From assembly GCA_034008185.1 (NCBI GenBank), contig CM067086.1, forward strand, positions 65,332,286 through 65,396,285: a DNA stretch of 64,000 nucleotides, given 5' to 3'. Positions within the stretch are counted from its first letter, which is position 1, and each line of letters begins with the position of its first letter. The stretch comes from Gorsachius magnificus (lineage: Eukaryota; Chordata; Aves; Pelecaniformes; Ardeidae). Below, in pieces: positions 35,641 through 47,640 of this stretch. The notes beneath the pieces are model-generated. The model did not search any database, had not been told where the DNA came from, and saw only the letters and a program-made list of their open reading frames with translations. A program made the position numbers and the translations under genes.

Positions 35641-37622
35641 GATGATTGCAGGCAGTACCACGGCATCCGGTGCTGGCCGGGGGCGATAGGTTTGTATCAC
35701 GCCGCAGATGCGAATGCCACCCCCTGAAACCCTGCTCCCGTGGTTCTGCAGCCCTGACAGACAGTTTGTGTGGGGAAAATCCCGTCTCAGGCTGATCCGA
35801 CTTAGCTTGTGAGACAGGGCCATTTTGGTGGCAGGGCTGGCAGCATTACTGTCTGGAGAGGAATTTACGCTGCGGTGGGAAAGGCAAATTATCTGGAGGG
35901 AAAGTAGCTGCAGAAGGGCCATGGCTGGCCGAAACCAGGAAAACAGATTTCAAACTAATGTAAACAGCTTGGGTTTATCACCAGTTTTGCAGGTTCAAAA
36001 ATAAATATCACCGGTTTTGTAGTTCGAAAGTTGGTTATTTTCTACTGACACTTCAAAAATGTAGTTTTCCAGTGACCTTGAAAACCATTTTAAATATATT
36101 TTTCAGTAATTTAAAAACCTGAGGTTAATAAAAGAGAATCAGAAAAAGAAAGAAAGTTTCAATTCTTTAAGCGGGTCTATTTGTCAAGGAAGAGAAGATG
36201 AACTTGCAACCACCTGAGCATCCAAGCATATGTATTTTAGAGAAAACTAGCTCGAATGTCTTCACCGCAGCAGGATCCTCACGGGCATCAAGAAGCTGTT
36301 TTCTCCAAGGAAGAACATTATAGCTGTGCTTAGGGTAGACTCTGATCTTGGCACCTAAAACCTATTTAAAGTGACACTAAGGACTTTTGTACTGCTATGA
36401 AATTACCTTGGGCCAGTGAGAGCACTCTCTGGCTGTGTAGTCCTCTCTCCTCTGCAGAAATCAAAGCACAAACAGGTTGAGAAAGCTATAGGCAAGTTCA
36501 TGGAGTGAGCACCAGCCAGGGCTATTTTAGCAAAAAAGATACGGCCTCTGACTCGGAGCAGGAAGCTCAGTGCTGCAGGTGGTAATGGAGGGGGAATTGG
36601 CCTTGTTTTTACAGTCTTTCTCTAAGCATCTCTACTAGATGGACCTTTGGGCCACCCCACGCATGGTCATTTGTGTTCTTCCGTCCCTCAGGATTCCAAC
36701 CCCCACCCCAGCCCAGAGGAGCATCACCAGGAGGAGGTCCCAAACGCATGGGGCTGTGGGCAGGAGAAGCAAGGCAGGTGCAGAAGAATATTGGTTAATG
36801 GGGGAGCCACGGACCTCACGACTCCGCACTCCGTTCGGACCTGTCTCCCTGCTTTTCAAGTAACCTTTGCATATTAAAGAAAGCATTTCCAAGGGCTATG
36901 CTAAATAGGTATCTGGGGCTCAGTAATCAATGTCAACATCCATAAACGCTGTGTTTCTCACTGTGGTAGTGCCCATGCCCTGATGATAGAATCAAGTTGC
37001 TTGCTCTCTCCAAAAGCTGTACCAGGAGGTTGTGTCTAGGTTAAATATGGTAGCTCTCAGGAGCTATTTTATCCTGTGTGCAAACCTGGTTTATAAAGCT
37101 TATCAAGAAGAGAGGCTTGGTATCACATCTAGTACTCATAATTAATCCTGGAGACAGCACGGATTTAGGTTCATTGGGACTGACTTCAAATTAAAAAGTC
37201 ACTATTAGCATGTGAAACAGACACCATATGTTATGTATTAACACTGTAGATGTTACAGAATGTTGTGTATTTTTTGCTTCAAGTAAGATACTGATAGATA
37301 CGTCCTTTTCAACAGACAGTTGTTTGGTTACCTATCTATATTTCTCTTACATAAAGTAGTCTCCATTACGGATGGTGGCAGATGTCTTTACAGAGATTGC
37401 TACACCTGGATCTATTCGTATGCATACATCCGTACAGATGAAGTCCTTGTTTACACAATCATTTATATTTGTACATAAAAATTATACTTATTTGTACGTG
37501 TATGTCATATGGTGTTATTACAGTTAAAATACAACACTGATCAGCATGCATACACATACTAATCGAAGAGAAATGGCATGGATGTATCAAAATATACAAT
37601 ATATTTACATTTACAAATTATT
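35641..37622. other. Gene desert segment
   Basis: No gene. 35990-36130 is AT-rich with recurring TTCAAAAATNTAG-like phrases and may be a worn repeat. 37080-37600 is AT-rich with (TACA)-type stretches. Nothing further is supported. Confidence 0.45.
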
Positions 37623-37985
37623 GAATCATAGAATCGTTTGGGTTGGAAAAGACCTTTAAGATCACCAAGCCCAACCATTCCCCTAACCCTGCCATCCCAG
37701 CACACCTTGTCTGTCTGGCTTTTAAATCCCTCCAGGGATGGGGACTTGACCACTTCCCTGGGCAGCCCCTTCCAGTGCTTGACAACCCTTTTGGTGAAGA
37801 AATTTTTCCTGATGTCCAACCTAAACCTGCCCTGGTGCAACTTCAGACCACTTCCCCTCATCCTATCACCCATTACCTGGGAGCAGAGACCGACCCCCAC
37901 CTCGCCTCCTTTCAGGCAGTTGTAGAGGGCAATAAAGTCTCCCCTCAGCCTCCTTTTTTCCAAGCTAAACAACCCCAGCTCCAAA
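37623..37985 (-). repeat. CR1 LINE 3' fragment
   Basis: On + it begins GAATCATAGAATCGTTTGGG and contains CCTCCAGGGATGGGGACTTG, TTGGTGAAGAAATTTTTCC and AGTCTCCCCTCAGCCTCC. On the minus strand a broken ORF2 C-terminal frame is visible ([15 protein letters not shown]). The right boundary near the CTCCAAAATATAGAGG segment is approximate, and CR1-like sequence may extend to about 38045. Confidence 0.95.
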
Positions 37986-38720
37986 ATATAGAGGGGTATG
38001 CTGTCTAAGGCTGCATTTGGCAGCATCCTGTAAACCTCATTGTACAAGGAGTTAATACAATGTTCTCAGTGTCTTCAGTCATCTGAAATTTGAGTTTAAA
38101 GTTTTTGCACAATCACAGTCAACATAAAATGCAGCAGGAAATTGCCATTAGTCAAATGTGTTCGTCTAATCCCAGCAAAATGGAGCTTTTTCATTTTTAT
38201 CCTGCCACGGGTTAGTTTGTGATTTCACATGTCAGATACATCAATTCTGCGAAGGAGAGAAGATGGGCAAGAACAAATTACAAATATAGACTCCTTTGCC
38301 TCGGGGGAAGAAGAGAGGGCAGGTCTTTGTGGAGAACAGTAATAATGATCTCATTTAAGAGAGTTGCTGGGTTTGATTCTTAGCTGCCCTTCCTCATAGT
38401 TAATTACTCCCTGGCAAATTGAGGGCCTAACCAGCAAATCCAAATGAATACATGTTCCTCTTCGCTGCCGAAATGGCTCAGGGAGAGCTCAAGTAGGGAA
38501 GCATCAGTCCGCATCCTCCGACACCTTCAGGCCAGGGCAGAGAGCGCCGACCAGTCGCTGGTGGGAAAACCTGCCCTTTCTTCCTCTCACTCTTTCTGTC
38601 CTTGTCTCCTCGTGTTTCTCCCTCTCTCCCACTTTCTTCTTCCTAATTCTCCCCCTTCGCTCGCATGACCACTGGGATAAATACAGCAACAGTCCCTCTC
38701 TTCCCAGAGACTCATGCTTG
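37986..38720. other. Gene desert segment
   Basis: Unique sequence with no gene. 38050-38420 contains AGTCAAATGTG and GTTAATTACTCC and may be partly constrained. Confidence 0.4.
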
Positions 38721-39070
38721 GGAGGATATTAATGTGTGCCACACTCCGCTTGCCGATTTGTCTTCAGGTAATTATTTCTAATGGCTGTTGTTGTTTTTCC
38801 TGCAGAAACTGTAATGTAGCCCCTTTTGTATCATTGGCTGAAGCCTGTTGTTTCTGTAAGAAAAACAATAGGCCCGCAGATTAGGACTGCACATTACGGC
38901 TCTACTAGCACAGTGGGCTTTTGGTATTGGTACCAATCCTATCAATTCCTGGCACCCTTCCCCCTTTACTCCTGGTAATTAATCTTTTCATGAATGCTGT
39001 CACATTTAGAGCCATTTAATTAAGTTTCTGGTTCCTACATTTACGTAACTCACTGCATCTCTCATCTGCT
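38721..39070. promoter_or_regulatory. Enhancer-like block with SOX and homeodomain motifs
   Basis: GGATATTAATGTGTGCC, GGTAATTATTTCTAATGGC, AAAACAATAGGCC (SOX-type AACAATAG), GATTAGGAC, GGTAATTAATC and CCATTTAATTAAG occur within 350 bp. Composition is balanced and free of repeats. It is one of the clearest regulatory-looking blocks in the desert, about 20 kb downstream of OTX2; inferred. Confidence 0.45.
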
Positions 39071-42000
39071 CCATCAGCCGGAGAGAGGCGATGCTGGGCG
39101 GTGGGCTCGCTCTCCCCATCCTTCCTCTTGGCTCCGCAGAACACGCTGTCCCATGAATGCAGTCACATGCAGATGACAGACAGGCAGCCACAGGTTTCAG
39201 ACAGCCTGAAAGGGGCAAAATTGAGCCATCGAAAATTAGGAAAAGCCCCTGTGAGTGATGTCCATGGAACACGGTGCCCATTCCCCATATGTACATATAT
39301 ACCAAGGGCTGGGTAGAAAAGGGCTCATACACTTTATGCAGTATAAAGCATTTCCCATGAAAAACGTTGCAGGTTTCTGAAAGCAAGGACAGAAGTTTGG
39401 GACAGTCAGCTCCTCCCGCCATACACCGATGTCCTTTTTCCCCCTCCTCACTAAATCTCCAACCCACCTCCCACGAAATGCACCCGCTTCAAACCATTTC
39501 TATAAAGCAGGAGGCTTTCTGGGCAGGGAAAGGAGAATGGAGGTTTAAAGCCACTTTTGCTGATCCTGCTCCAGACTGTTATTCCCGGTTTTGAAAGGGA
39601 GTCGGGCCCGATGGATGCAGACAGCGTGAGGCTGCAGCGTGCGTATTCGTGGAGCGCAGCAGCCGGGGGAGAGACAAAAGCTTGTATTCCCAGCCCTGCC
39701 TCAAGTGACCTTGTGCAACCTCTTAATTACTGCAATTACTTGCCTCCTGAGATGACATTATTAGGCCGTGCTCGGTAATAAGGGCTGTGAAGTTCACAGA
39801 ATTATTTGTGCCGGTTGGTGAAAGAGCAGCGAGTAAAACGCCCGGCCATCTTGTGGCTTCCAAACCGGTTCGGGGTCAAAAGGGGGTGGCTGCTGGCTCT
39901 TCTTGGAAATTCAGAGTTGGTGGTGTCTGGCGGTTTTACGTTTGGGGCTGGGATTTTTGCAGCATGGCATCTGCACCGCTTCACTGAGGGTGTGCAAAGA
40001 GCAATGCTGCAATGTGGCTGCACCTAAATGTGTTTTACCAGGGACAGAAACCAGTAACTGTCCCCCTCCTGTACTGTCCATCTGCCAAATTCCATGTTTC
40101 TCCTCCAAATCAAATGTGAGCACTCCTAAAAGGTAAAATGCTAAATATAAAATACAGAAGGGTTAAAACTGACAACTGCTGGAGCCAATTTTTAGCATTA
40201 GCAACACTAATTCAAAGCTCCAAAAGGCTGGGGCATTTTGCTGTCCTTGGAAAAAAAGAGAAAAAAAAAACCAACAAAAAACCCAAAATAAACAACTAAA
40301 CCCCAAAAGAACCGCAGAATTCACCCTAAGGCAGAGAATAAACATTGAGGATCTCAAGTGAAGCATTTGGTTATTGAGAAGGAACAGCAACTGAAGACAG
40401 GAGACTGAATGGAAAAAACGAAACAGCCCTAACTGTAAGCATAGCTGCCTACGATGAGAGCTGGAACGGCCTTCACCTGTAGCTGAGGGCGCTGGGATGG
40501 AGCAGCAGCCCTCCCGCCTTGATGTTTGCACCACGTGTGAAAATGTGGCTGTCACAGAACGCTTTCTGCTTCTGTCGGGGTCAGTTTTGACCTGCAGGTC
40601 CCTCATTTGGCTGAAACGGTGCACAAGGATGCCAACCCTCCTTGCTACCAGCTGTGATCCAAGCCCTGATTTCCCCGGTCCTGGAGGAGGGCTGTGTCTT
40701 CCAGCCCAGGCTGATCTCTGGTGGGCAGGAGGGTTGTTCTTGCTCCCACCGCTCTGCCTGCCCGGCTGCACCCTTGAGCAGGGACCCGCTGGGGACATGG
40801 GAGCCCCCGGGGCAGCTCCTCGGCTCAGGTTCCCTCACCGAGCGCTGCTGCAGAATTAGCAACTGGTCCCGAATGTCCTGTTGGGGGAAAGGGTGGAGGG
40901 CAGGGGGTGGCCAAAAGAGCTAAGGGGAGGAAAGGGATGCATTTGGCTTAGATCCATGGGCAGGGATGTCAATCTGCCCTCTGTAGCAGGTTTGGATGTG
41001 GAGGGGCCGTGGAAAAAACTCATCTCCATGATTTTGGAGTGGAAGGAGGTGCTGTGCCAAGCAAGGCAAACAGGAGGGGAAAAGCGCAAGACACCGGCTG
41101 CGGGTGGCAGGCATTAGGTTTGGTACCTGTTATGCCCTTGTGAATAACCTGACTGCTCAGGATGTGCGTTCGGTCCAGCTCTTCTCCGCCACTGCAGTCT
41201 GAGGGAGAAACCCTGCCCTCCCTCCAACATCTGCCTTGCAATTCCATTATGCCACATCGCTGGGTTTTTTTCTGTTTGGGCTTTTTTTTTTTTTTTTTTG
41301 TCCACTGACACCTCTGTAATAGAGGAGGTAAAATATTTTCATTATCCTCTCCCCAGAATGTGGAAATCTTCAAAGAGGAGGTAGGAGGGAGGTTAGCTCC
41401 TCTGGCCTCATTTCCCTACCGCTGCCGTTCCTTGGCTGTTCATCACAAAATGAGTCCACACGCCCATTGCATCGTGGCATTGAGCCCGTTGTATGTTTTG
41501 CCTTTTCTTTTTTTTTTTTCTTTCTAAAATTATTTCACGTTGCAAACCTGGCGATTATTTCATGCTGTTTAAACTATATTTGTCGTCTTTGATCATATAT
41601 AAGTAGACTGAAGTAAACTGCTGATAGAGTGAAGATATTGTTCTCGGTGTTTCCGTCTCGCTTTGTTCATTACATTATGTCTATAAGCTTGCATAAAGTG
41701 TTCATTGTGGCAATGCACCTTTGTTATCAATTCTTGCGGTGCTACATATATTTATGAAACATAGTTCATTCACAAATGGAGTGATTAGGCAATCTCTGCC
41801 AGTGTGTATGGGTGTATTTTACACACAATGTGGACACACAATTGAATGCACCCCCAACACATACTTACCCATATAAACAGAAGGACCAAACCATCACATC
41901 CTATTTATGTTCAGCAAAACACTTATAATCCAGTTTTTGGGGCTTGTTCTCAAACTAAAATCTTGTTGACTATGGACATACTTTGCTGCCTTGTGACCTG

Positions 42001-42487
42001 GCACAACAGCAGAGCCACAATGCCAGCTAGTGATATCCAGCCCAGGATTTCAAGGCGAGACACATCCAACAGCCCAGGATATCCCACCGGACACCTGTGA
42101 GACTCCTTATCATCGGTATCGGTATTTACGAGGAGGCAGAGGAGTTAAATGGATCCCTGCATTGTGCGGCAAGGAGAGAGGAGGTGGGAAATGATTTGTG
42201 GTGCTTGGACCCTAGCCTGCCTCCTGGATGCTTCATTTACAAACCACAAGCATCAGGACATGGCCATGCTAGAGGGTTGGGCTCCTTTTCAAAGAGAACT
42301 GGTACCTAACCGCACCGATTGCCCTTGTTTTGTGGGAGACAGATGTCTCGTTCCCAGGATTCCCTGCAAACCACAGCTAGTCATTCCATCAAGAAATTAA
42401 AAAACTGTCCCATGTGCAGGACATGGCTAAGCTTCTCGCCAGCCTTGACTCTGTTCTGTGCCTGTGCATCTATCATGTGCATGTATA
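39071..42487. other. Gene desert segment
   Basis: No gene. Notable stretches: 39700-39830 with TTAATTACTGCAATTAC and CGGTAATAAGG (possible conserved element), a T run at about 41281-41299, and 41500-41760, AT-rich with GATTATTTCATGC and TTTGATCATATATAAG. Open frames up to about 210 codons have no family resemblance. Confidence 0.45.
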
Positions 42488-42818
42488 TCATAGAGTCATT
42501 GAATGTTTTGGGTGGGAAGAGACCTTTAGAGGGCATCTAGTCCAACGCCCCTGTAGGGAGCGGGGACATCTTCAACTCAATAGGGCTGCTCAGAGCCCCG
42601 TCCAACCCGGCCTTGAATGTTTCCAGGGATGGGGCCTCCACCACATCTCTGGGCAACCTGTTTCACCACCCTCATTGTAAAAAATTTCTTCCTTATATCC
42701 AGTCTAAACCTACCCTGGTTTAGTTTCAAACCATTGCCCCTTGTCCTGTCACAGCAGGCCTTGCTAAAAAGATTTTCCCCATCTTTCCTGTAGGCCCCCT
42801 TTAAGTACTGAAAGGCTG
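42488..42818 (-). repeat. CR1 LINE fragment of a different, older subfamily
   Basis: On + it reads TCATAGAGTCATTGAATG, GGGCATCTAGTCCAACGCCC, CCAGGGATGGGGCCTCCACC, TTGCCCCTTGTCCTGTCACA and CCCTTTAAGTACTGAAAGGC. This is the reverse complement of a CR1 whose 3'UTR differs from the GTTAGGGTAATGG type seen in the other copies. The EIF3G pseudogene begins about 130 bp downstream. Confidence 0.93.
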
Positions 42819-42949
42819 ATTTGTGTATGATTCCTCCATCACTCCAATATATCTTCATCCTACTTTTTTTCCTCCATAATCCATATTATTCTAGCTACTA
42901 CAAAACAGAGAGAGAAGAAAACCTCTTTTTTTTTCTCTGAACAACAGCA

Positions 42950-43810
42950 ATCCTCCCCCTCCAGCTTGAGTCTGGTTGAGCAGGGCAGGAAGGGGGACAG
43001 GTACGACGTGTGATGACAAGAAGCTGCTGAGCTACATTCCCCTGAGCAGGGTGACAGGGAGAGGCCCCAGAGCCATGCTTGATCTGGACATCAGGTAGTT
43101 CCTTCCAACCTCTGAAGGAAATAACTGATGGTAACATCAGAGAGTGTCAAGAGAAGAGAGGCACCATGTGAGCATCAATCTCAATTGAAACCAGGAAGGC
43201 TGTTTCAAGGAGTTTCAGACCTTCAAGAAATTGTTAGGCAGCTCAGCACTCAAAACCCCTGGTCCTACAGTGGCCACCATCCCTACGAGTGACAACATCT
43301 GCATGACCTACTCTGTAAACAAGGATGTCTTCAACTGCCACGAGGAGGAGGAGCATACTATAAAGAAGATGAATGAGCAGGTGATGGTGCCATACCACAT
43401 CCAGAATGATGACTGCTGGGCAACATATTGCCCTCACCAGGATCTGGTGGGATCTGGACAGGAGCTCTGTGAGAAGTTGAGATAAGAAAGTGAAGCTGTG
43501 GGAGAGCCTGGGCCGGTGAAGGCCCAGCAGAGCAAGGCAGGTGAATATGTCCCACCCTTCCTGCAGCAAGCAGCCAGCTACCATGGGAATTCCATGGACC
43601 TGCACTGCAGGGCTGGCTGCAGCACCTCCAGCCCATCCAGTTCTGATGGCTCCATTTCTTCAGCTCCATTTACAGGATCTGCACAGCCAGTGTCCAGGAC
43701 TGTGCACTCCAAGGGATTTCCCTTCATCAGCTTCTTCCTCAGGTAAGATGGGCCCATGATGTTGCATAGCTGCTTCTTCACCACTTGCAAAGGGCTTTTC
43801 CACCCCTAAA
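42950..43810 (+). pseudogene. EIF3G: EIF3G processed pseudogene, decayed, near full length
   Basis: EIF3G is the RNA-binding g subunit of translation initiation factor eIF3. Conceptual frames follow it from near the N-terminus to the end: IETRKA (43184-43201), GPTVATI and NCHEEEE, then WATYCPHQD (about 43411-43440), EYVPPFL (about 43543) and the RRM RNP1-like SKGFPFISF (43708-43734). Upstream, GTGTGATGACAAG...GAGCTACATTCCCCTGAG matches the CVTSELLKGIPL segment at the nucleotide level. It is intronless, although EIF3G is multi-exonic, so it is a retrocopy. It has a frameshift between about 43201 and 43240, in-frame stops at 43483-43485 and 43744-43746, and a degraded RRM first half. Only the last Cys of the zinc knuckle survives. 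No poly-A tail remains, so it is old. Confidence 0.82.
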
Positions 43811-45532
43811 TGGCTTCATTTGATGTGTGGGGCAACCAATACTCTGTGATGGGTTCTAGTAATCCAGATTGCACCCTGCAAGTTACATTCTGACATTTTA
43901 AAGCCCCAAACCCTTCCTTGGAAGGCATCTTCTCTTTCTAGCCTTGGTAAATACAGTGTCCAATTGCAAAATGCTGATATTGTGCAGCATGGAAAAACCT
44001 TTTTTCCCCCTGAGTTTTATTATATACAATTGATTATACACCATTTTTCTCTCCTTCTGAAACCTGCACAATTGGACTCATGTTGCCAGAAGAACCTGCT
44101 GTTACCCAGCCCCAGGGAGAAGAAACAGAGAACAGGAAGAAAGCCATGTTTTAAAGCTCTTAAAAGTTTTAAAAAAACATTTCTCTATAAAACATCTTGC
44201 AGCTGTATGTACCAGAGGCCTCCTGACTGTCACACATTTTTGGGGCCACCACAGCAGTCTATTGCATTCTGTGTTACCATTTCCAGGCAGAGATGAGCTC
44301 GCTGCCCTCCCTCTCCCGGGCCACCTCTGACTTTCATACTCAGGATAGCAGTGTCTTTTGCACCTCATGACCTGTCAAGTCAAAGGACACAATGTTCCTC
44401 AGTGGACTAAAAGTACCTGGGAACCAAATGAAATTCAAGAAAGGAATGGGCTTGCTGAATCCCATCTTCCTGCAGGGTTTGACTCCTGGTCTGAAGGCTG
44501 TGAAAGAAGAGAGGATCTCCCAACAGCAGAGACATGGCAAAAGTGAGAAAATCAAGCCAGAGATATGCCTCAGAGATGAGTTTTAGCCACTGTGGTTCAA
44601 TGGTTGGTCCAGCCAAAGACCGGTCTGGTTGCACAGCACCATGCTGCACTACGTGGAGCTGTTGGTCTGGGGTCAGGGAGCAGAGTAGCCAAACAGTGAT
44701 GGCCATACTGGGATTCACTGGCCATCACACCAGAATTGCTGGTGTGGCTTTACATCCTCCAGGTCCTGAGGTGGCCTGGTCAGCACAAGCTCTGGGCTCT
44801 CTGCACCTCACTGCACTTGCTTGGTGTAGATGGGCCAGGAAAGAGCAAGAACATGGTAGAAGATGCAGTAGAAATCACCTGCGATGAGCAGGGAAGGAAC
44901 ACGTGGGGTATTTCTTGGGTTGCCAGAGGTGCAGCAGAGGTCTAAGGACTTTTTCCCTGGAGGTGCCAGGCCAGCTGGATGCCCTTGCTCATCCCTACCC
45001 GCTGCCATGAGTGCAGAGCTGCTCCTGGCTGTGCCACTAGCAGTAAACTGGGACCAGCACTGCTCCCAGCTCTGCACAGGAAGCACATCTATATACAGGG
45101 AGCACATATAGCACATAGCATATACCCACCTAAGTGACCGCTTGCAGCTCCACTCCCAGTTGGGCTGAGTTGGAGCCACCGCACCATCCGGCCCCTGCCT
45201 GCATCCTGCTGATACAAAACCATCAGGTGAATAATCCTCACGGAGCATCAGGTGAGCTGAGCTTAACTGTAGAGCATTACGGCTGGTGGAAACGGTTTGA
45301 GCCTCCAAATGCTTCTGAGAGGAAAGGGGAGGGTGCTGAAAATATAAGAAAAATAAATACAACCTTCCTCTCTCTGACCTTGTTAACATAAAAATAAGAC
45401 TATGTAGAACAGGAACCATCATTTTTAGTACAGGGGTTCAAAGTCTAGATCACCATTTGGGTGGGTATCACGAATTATTTCTTTACATACATAAAAAAGG
45501 AGCCTAACATTGAGATAACTGTAAGACCCAAA
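43811..45532. other. Gene desert segment after the pseudogene
   Basis: No gene recognised. A 65-codon frame (44392-44586) is rich in Lys/Gln/Gly and ends cleanly, but has no family resemblance. The sequence is otherwise unremarkable. Confidence 0.4.
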
Positions 45533-45708
45533 CTAGACTGTGAGCACTTCCATGGCCAAAAGCCCCTGAACTCTCCTCTAATCACAATATTATATATATA
45601 TATATATATATGTAGATATATATTTATATATCCACATGCACTATCCTTCCTAGCTGTGAAAATTTCCATGGCTAGGAGCCCCCAAATCATCCTCCGGTCA
45701 TGATTATG

Positions 45709-45711
<3 letters not shown>
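45533..45711. repeat. Imperfect direct repeat pair, each followed by a microsatellite
   Basis: Copy 1 (45533-45594) and copy 2 (45650-45711) share CTAG(A)CTGTGA, TTCCATGGC, AGCCCC and TCCTC...TCA at about 70-75% identity by eye. Copy 1 runs into a TA repeat (about 45590-45612) and copy 2 into a CA repeat. Confidence 0.75.
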
Positions 45712-45712
<1 letters not shown>

Positions 45713-45752
<40 letters not shown>

Positions 45753-45765
45753 TAAATAAATAAAT
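45713..45765. repeat. (CA)n microsatellite with (AAAT)n tail
   Basis: About 19 CA units followed by AAATAAATAAATAAAT. Together with the upstream TA repeat it forms a compound simple-sequence locus. Confidence 0.95.
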
Positions 45766-46679
45766 ATTTTTCTAAAGGGAAAAAAAGGCCCATGATTTTC
45801 TCCATTCTTTTTTATTTTTCAGACCATTACAGCTGATAAATCATTATGATTTCTTGAATTACTGCTGCGTAGATCAGCATTACAACAGCCTTTGCCCGTC
45901 TCAGGCAAGAATGTAAAAACACTTCGTGTGACTTAGTTATTTTGTCAGAGCCTGAGAAACGCTAAGGGATTGGGAAGGAGCAGTAAATACATGCTGCTGG
46001 TATATAGAGTAGCCTTCCGAAAAGGATTTCAGGGTCGAATTCTGCCTCTGTTTACACTGCGTAAATCAGGTGTAACTCCAGTAAAGCTAATAGAGGTAGT
46101 CTGGTGTCAAACCCACGTGGATAAAAGGATGAGGCCCTCTAAGCTTTAAAGTTATGAGTCTTTTCAAACTGCAGATCTACTGTCAACATTTCAGTGATTA
46201 CTTCTCTTTTTTTTCCCAACACACAAACATAAAATAGTAACAAGATTATCAGATTAAAGAGCCAAAGAACAGCCAGTTTATTATACTCTTGCATCTAAAA
46301 CACTCAAATCTTATAGGTTTCCTTCCCGCTCCACATCTTGAGGGGGGAGATGGGTATGTTTGGTTTTATTTGGTTTTAATTTTTTTTAATGGCAGTCTAG
46401 CATGGCTATGTAGGAAAATAAACCAGCCATGATATTATGAAATATGGTGCAGTCAGCAAGAAAATAATGCTCCCAGACCCCCAAACCAACCCTTCTGAAC
46501 ATTTCAACATTTAAAAAAAAAAAAAAAAAAAAATTTGCTTTCTTTCTGTCAGTCCCCATGAAGAAGAAATGACAGGACAAACAGAATGAAAAGGACAGAG
46601 CTGTTTAAAGCTAAAAATGTGCAAATGCTGCATTCCTTCTGGGAGAGGGAAAAAAAAATACAACCCAGCACCTTTGCAT
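45766..46679. other. Intergenic with a probable ancient repeat at 46033-46095
   Basis: GAATTCTGCCTCTGTTTACA, TAAATCAGGTGTAACTCCAG and TAAAGCTAATAGAGG match the kind of ancient amniote repeat in which TGTAACTCCA...TCAATGGAGT recurs; I cannot name the family. An A run lies at about 46512-46532. No gene. Confidence 0.4.
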
Positions 46680-47060
46680 CAGTATAAATTATTTAAATCA
46701 GAGATGGTTTGTGTTAAGGGTCTTGAACAGATTGCATAACTGTTGCACAACTAATGTGTACAAGTGTGTCACTAATTTAATTTTAATTTTACTGTATGAG
46801 TTTGTATAAGATCCCCCAGCTGTCATGTGCTCATCATCTGTCACAGAACTATCACTAAGCCATGCTGGGCTAAGACAGGATTATAAACGATGAACTGCCA
46901 TGTGCTCTAAATCTTCTTATTTGCCTAGCCTGGAAGGTATGCCCTGTAAAATTTGATTGGCAGCGTGCTCTATTCTGTCAATTGACTTTGAAGGCCTTTT
47001 CTATTGGCGCTTTGAGCGGATCTCAGTAGCTGTATTGACTGTCACCTGCTGACTCCAGCA
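46680..47060. promoter_or_regulatory. Enhancer-like noncoding block
   Basis: CACTAATTTAATTTTAATTT, ATTATAAACGATG, AATTTGATTGGC, GTCAATTGAC and a CTTTGAGCGGATC stretch, in balanced repeat-free DNA. Motif-rich and likely constrained; inferred. Confidence 0.4.
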
Positions 47061-47159
47061 CGTGCCTGACCTCAGCCCCGCGCCGAGGCTCCTTCCCACT
47101 CGTCGCTGCGTGGCGGGGCCAGCTCGCTCTGGTGGCACGTGCGGCACATAAGGGCATAT
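47061..47159. other. Short GC-rich spacer
   Basis: About 100 bp of CpG-containing sequence between two AT-rich motif blocks. No gene. Confidence 0.4.
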
Positions 47160-47640
47160 GGCTGCCTGGTTGTGTGCAGAATAGAATAACTGAAGCCAAG
47201 CAGCCCCGCACTGTTATTACAGCAGATGGGGGAAGCGTGGCATTCAATATTAAGACAGATGCCACCTCCTTATTCCACCTGTCTGGAACTTGGACATGGG
47301 ACAGAATGAACTGTCTGCCTAATAATTAAGGAAACAAAGACTGCATTTATGAAGCCCAGCAGAGCACCATATCTGCGAAGCATGCACAGATATAATTGTC
47401 GACTATAACAATAAGGAAATGTAGACTACTGCTCATCAGATGTTCAGATACGTATACACAATTACAGTAGGAAACTGTACTGTTCCCAGCTGCTTTTGTA
47501 GTCTTTTATTTAGGCTGGTTGTGTATTAAATTAAACGGGAGGAACAAGTTGGCTGGCATTATTACTATTATAAATAACGCTTTAAAATTACAGTGAAGTT
47601 CCTTAAATAACAAAGCACCTACCGTTCCCCCTAACAGTCA
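47160..47640. promoter_or_regulatory. Enhancer-like noncoding block
   Basis: CTGTTATTACAG, CATTCAATATTAAGAC, CCTAATAATTAAGG, CGACTATAACAATAAGG (SOX-type AACAATAAG), ACACAATTACAG and TATTAAATTAAACGG occur close together. No transposon sequence. It looks like a second part of the same regulatory cluster as 46680-47060. Confidence 0.4.

Noticed and set aside
40163..40798. 211-codon minus-strand open frame
   Set aside because: No domain, no splice or start context. The Phe-rich C-terminus comes from an A-rich tract. Probably chance.
43050..43110. GGTAGTTCCTTCCAACCTCTG considered as a CR1 3' end
   Set aside because: It lacks the ATTCTATG tail, and the surrounding bases align better with the EIF3G coding sequence before the KEVINGN-like segment.
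44392..44586. 65-codon frame ending in RDEF, considered as a second retrocopy near the EIF3G pseudogene
   Set aside because: No resemblance to eIF3g or any family I recognise. Length is within chance expectation.
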